From Nocardioides xinjiangensis (lineage in GTDB: Bacteria > Actinomycetota > Actinomycetes > Propionibacteriales > Nocardioidaceae): 64,000 nt of DNA. The notes below the pieces were generated by a model, which saw nothing but the letters and a program-made list of their open reading frames with translations, did no database searches and was not told the origin of the DNA. The DNA lies in the NCBI RefSeq assembly GCF_017916455.1, contig NZ_JAFMSY010000001.1:975977-1039976 (forward strand), read 5' to 3'. The position numbers and the translations under genes are program-made. This document shows, in pieces, positions 61,900-64,000 of this stretch (position 1 is the stretch's first letter; the number at the start of each line of letters is the position of its first letter).

Positions 61900-62730
61900 T
61901 CAGGAGAGCGGGTCGGAGGATGTCCCGACCCGGCGCGCGGTCACCACGCTGAACCCCCATCCCGGCTTCTCGTCGAGGTCGGTGACCTCGAACCCCGCAC
62001 CGCCTCGCTTGCAGTCGGCGAGGAGCTGCTCCACGTCATAGCCGCCATGGCACTCGACCACCATCCAGCGCACTCGGTCGATCCACCCGGCGCAGTCTGC
62101 GAAGAGCTCGGCCTCGGCGCCCTCGATGTCCACCTTGAGCAGGTCGATCGAGGGCAGGTCGCCCACGGCGAGCACGTCGTCCATGGTGACGACCTCGACC
62201 GGGATGCCTTGACCGGCAGTGCCAGTGATGGTGAAAGCGAACTCGCCGTTGGTCGTGGTGAGCTGTGCGGTACGCCGCGTTCCCCCCACGGCGTGGGGGA
62301 CGATCCGGGCGTCGAGATCCTGCAGGTTGGTCCGCAGAGTCGCCACGTTGCCGACCTCTGGCTCGACGCAGACGACGTGGGCGTCGGGCCAGCGGCGCAG
62401 GAACCACAGCGCCGCGAGGCCGGTGTTCGCCCCGAGATCCAGCACGGTGCGCGGGGCGGGCATCGGCGCGACCGCCCGCTCGTAGCCGTCCCAGACGAGC
62501 AGCTCGCCCAGCACCGAGATGTCCGTGGTGTGGGACCTCAGCACCGCCTCGCCCAGCGCGCGCGTACGCACGCGGCGCACCACGGGGCGCGGACAGACGA
62601 CCGGGCCCGCCTTGGACTGGGACAACCGCACCTGCATCACCCGGGCGAAGTCCCTGACCGAGGCCGACTCTCGGCCGTAGCGAATCACCTCCCGCGTGTA
62701 GCGGGCCACGCGCTGCTGGACTGCACCCAT
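61900..62730 (-). CDS. FkbM-family methyltransferase
   Basis: 276 residues. SAM-dependent methyltransferase, likely acting on oxygen of a sugar or polymer. Motif I is VLDLGANTGLAALWFLRRWP near residue 93, the acidic residue ending strand 2 is in VVCVEPEVGN, and IDLLKVDIEGAEAELF near 195 is the FkbM signature. The ATG at 62730 has GGGAGG upstream; earlier frames are not supported. It is an accessory gene inserted between prs and glmU, which are usual neighbours, so it may have been acquired separately or moved from the polysaccharide locus. Confidence 0.85.
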   Translation of the reverse strand: MGAVQQRVARYTREVIRYGRESASVRDFARVMQVRLSQSKAGPVVCPRPVVRRVRTRALGEAVLRSHTTDISVLGELLVWDGYERAVAPMPAPRTVLDLGANTGLAALWFLRRWPDAHVVCVEPEVGNVATLRTNLQDLDARIVPHAVGGTRRTAQLTTTNGEFAFTITGTAGQGIPVEVVTMDDVLAVGDLPSIDLLKVDIEGAEAELFADCAGWIDRVRWMVVECHGGYDVEQLLADCKRGGAGFEVTDLDEKPGWGFSVVTARRVGTSSDPLS

Positions 62731-62848
62731 ACCGGCCTCCCCCTCCGCTGCGCGGCGCAGGGCGCCGGCGCACTCACTGCAGTGTGACGGCGGGTGGCGC
62801 CCGCGAGGCCACCAATAGTGATGAGATCGGTGCGACCGACAGAAGCGG

Positions 62849-64000
62849 TCAGCCCTCCAAGTCGCGCTCGACACGCTCACGTGCCGTTCGCGCCGCCTCC
62901 GCCTGCGCCGTCCCGGCCCGCTTGGACTCCGTCCAGCCCTCGAGGTTGCGCTGCGGCGCGCTGCTCACGGCCAGCGCGCCGGCCGGCACGTTGCGACGTA
63001 CGACGGTGCCGCCCGCGGTCCCGGCGCCGTCGCCCACCTCGACCGGGGCGACGAAAGTGTTGTTGGACCCGGTCTTGGCGTGCCGGCCGATGACCGTGCG
63101 GTGCTTGGCGACGCCGTCGTAGTTGGCGAAGATGGTGCCGGCGCCGATGTTGGCGCCCTCGCCGATCTCCGCGTCGCCGACGTAGGACAGGTGCGGCACC
63201 TTGGCGCGCTCTCCGATCGTCGAGTTCTTGGTCTCCACGAACGTGCCGATCTTGCCCCCGGCGCACAGCCGGGTGCCGGGCCGCAGGTAGGCGAACGGCC
63301 CGACGCTCGCCCCGTCGCCGACCACGGCGAGCTCGGCGTGGGTGCGCACCACCCTCGCGCCGACCCCGACCTCGCAGTCCTTGAGCGTCGTGTCGGGCCC
63401 GACGACCGCGTCCTCGCGCACGACGGTCGCCCCGAGGAGCTGCGTGCCGGGCAGGATCGTGGCGTCGGGCTCGATGACCACGTCGGCCTCGATCCACGTG
63501 GTGGCCGGGTCCATCACCGTGACGCCGTCCTTCATCCAGCGGGTCACGATGCGGCGGTTGAGCTCCTTGCCGAGCTCGGCGAGCTGCGCACGGTCGTTCG
63601 CGCCCTCGGTCTGCGCGACGTCGTCGATGAGGTGGGCGCCGACGGTGAGGCCGTCCTCGCGGGCGATGCCCACGACGTCGGTGAGGTAGTACTCGCCGTT
63701 GGCGTTGTCGTTGCTGATCCGCGGCAGCGCCGAGACCAGGAACTCGGCGTCGAAGGCGAGGATCCCCGAGTTGATCTCGTCGATCTCGCGCTGCTCGGGG
63801 GTGGCGTCCTTCTCCTCCACGATCGCCTCGACGTCGCCCTCGTGGTTGCGCACGACGCGGCCGTAGCCGAACGGGTTCGGCACCCGCCCGCTCAGGATGC
63901 TCACCGCGCGCTGCGCCGCCTCGTGCTCGGCCGCGAACGCTCGCAGGGACTCGCCCTCGAGCAGCGGGGTGTCGCCCGCCGCGACGATCACGGTGCCGGT
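62849..64000 (-). CDS. glmU: Bifunctional GlmU, N-terminus cut by window edge
   Basis: UDP-GlcNAc pyrophosphorylase/glucosamine-1-phosphate N-acetyltransferase, essential for peptidoglycan precursors. The visible part starts inside the uridylyltransferase domain (VAAGDTPLLEGESLRAF, IVEEKDATPEQREIDEINSG, NGEYYLTDVV); the N-terminal sugar-nucleotide loop is outside the window. The C-terminal left-handed beta-helix follows (GPFAYLRPGTRLCAGGKIGT, KVPHLSYVGDAEIGEGANIG, then AGTIFANYDG) with the acetyltransferase His and Lys in place, ending in a basic helical tail. The frame is open to base 64000. It completes the pth-rplY-prs-glmU neighbourhood. Confidence 0.95.
   Translation of the reverse strand, partial: TGTVIVAAGDTPLLEGESLRAFAAEHEAAQRAVSILSGRVPNPFGYGRVVRNHEGDVEAIVEEKDATPEQREIDEINSGILAFDAEFLVSALPRISNDNANGEYYLTDVVGIAREDGLTVGAHLIDDVAQTEGANDRAQLAELGKELNRRIVTRWMKDGVTVMDPATTWIEADVVIEPDATILPGTQLLGATVVREDAVVGPDTTLKDCEVGVGARVVRTHAELAVVGDGASVGPFAYLRPGTRLCAGGKIGTFVETKNSTIGERAKVPHLSYVGDAEIGEGANIGAGTIFANYDGVAKHRTVIGRHAKTGSNNTFVAPVEVGDGAGTAGGTVVRRNVPAGALAVSSAPQRNLEGWTESKRAGTAQAEAARTARERVERDLEG

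Overview
This window is very GC-rich, densely coding DNA from an actinobacterium. Gene content and order (eno-ftsB-DUF501-ppx, mfd-mazG, pth-rplY-prs-glmU) suggest a Nocardioides-like member of the Nocardioidaceae; this is inferred from synteny and protein style, not from an rRNA or marker search. GTG starts and 4-bp start/stop overlaps are common. No rRNA, tRNA, CRISPR array, transposase or integrase was recognised.

Layout. (1) 0-11 kb, housekeeping on the minus strand: eno, ftsB, DUF501, ppx, a type-5 uracil-DNA glycosylase, an ACT-domain protein and def (cut by the left edge), then mazG, a SurA-like lipoprotein and mfd. (2) 11-15.4 kb: two secreted beta-sandwich-like proteins, a lytic transglycosylase, a VOC protein, a guanidine-III riboswitch controlling an SMR exporter, and a CysQ-like phosphatase. 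(3) 15.4-56.5 kb: a large accessory locus for an exported polysaccharide, with a lasso-peptide pathway embedded in it. (4) 56.5-64 kb: housekeeping again (pth, rplY, pepN, prs, an FkbM methyltransferase, glmU cut by the right edge).

The accessory locus starts with regulators: an orphan LuxR-type protein, divergent from a histidine kinase, a NarL-type response regulator and an asparagine-synthetase-like protein whose glutaminase cysteine is serine. Next come a polyprenyl-phosphate sugar transferase and an ABC exporter. A minus-strand gene run from 33.9 to 24.5 kb then encodes an acyl-AMP ligase, an SGNH-like hydrolase, a phosphopantetheinyl transferase, a PqqD-like RRE protein (lasso B1), a 57-residue lasso precursor (A), a cyclase (C), a transglutaminase-like leader protease (B2), an HprK-like kinase (K), a degenerate carrier protein, a glutamine-dependent asparagine synthetase and an NAD synthase. 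An intact acyl carrier protein and a hexapeptide acetyltransferase lie divergently. The polysaccharide genes (Wzy/WaaL-like, Wzz-like, pyruvyl transferase, FrhB-like, several glycosyltransferases, second ABC transporter, LCP-like protein) and secreted surface proteins (RCC1/FN3, two beta-helix paralogues) complete the locus.

The precursor was found by translating the short gap upstream of the cyclase gene. It has the lasso leader signature (Tyr, Pro, Ile and Gly at the expected spacing, Thr at -2) and a 37-residue core that can close a Gly1-Asp9 ring. Its long Gly-rich tail ends in Ser, a plausible substrate for the neighbouring kinase. An imperfect palindrome, roughly TACCC-N6-GGGTA, recurs in most promoter-sized gaps of the locus, including just upstream of the precursor. 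This suggests that one regulator, perhaps a LuxR-type protein encoded here, co-controls polysaccharide and lasso genes.
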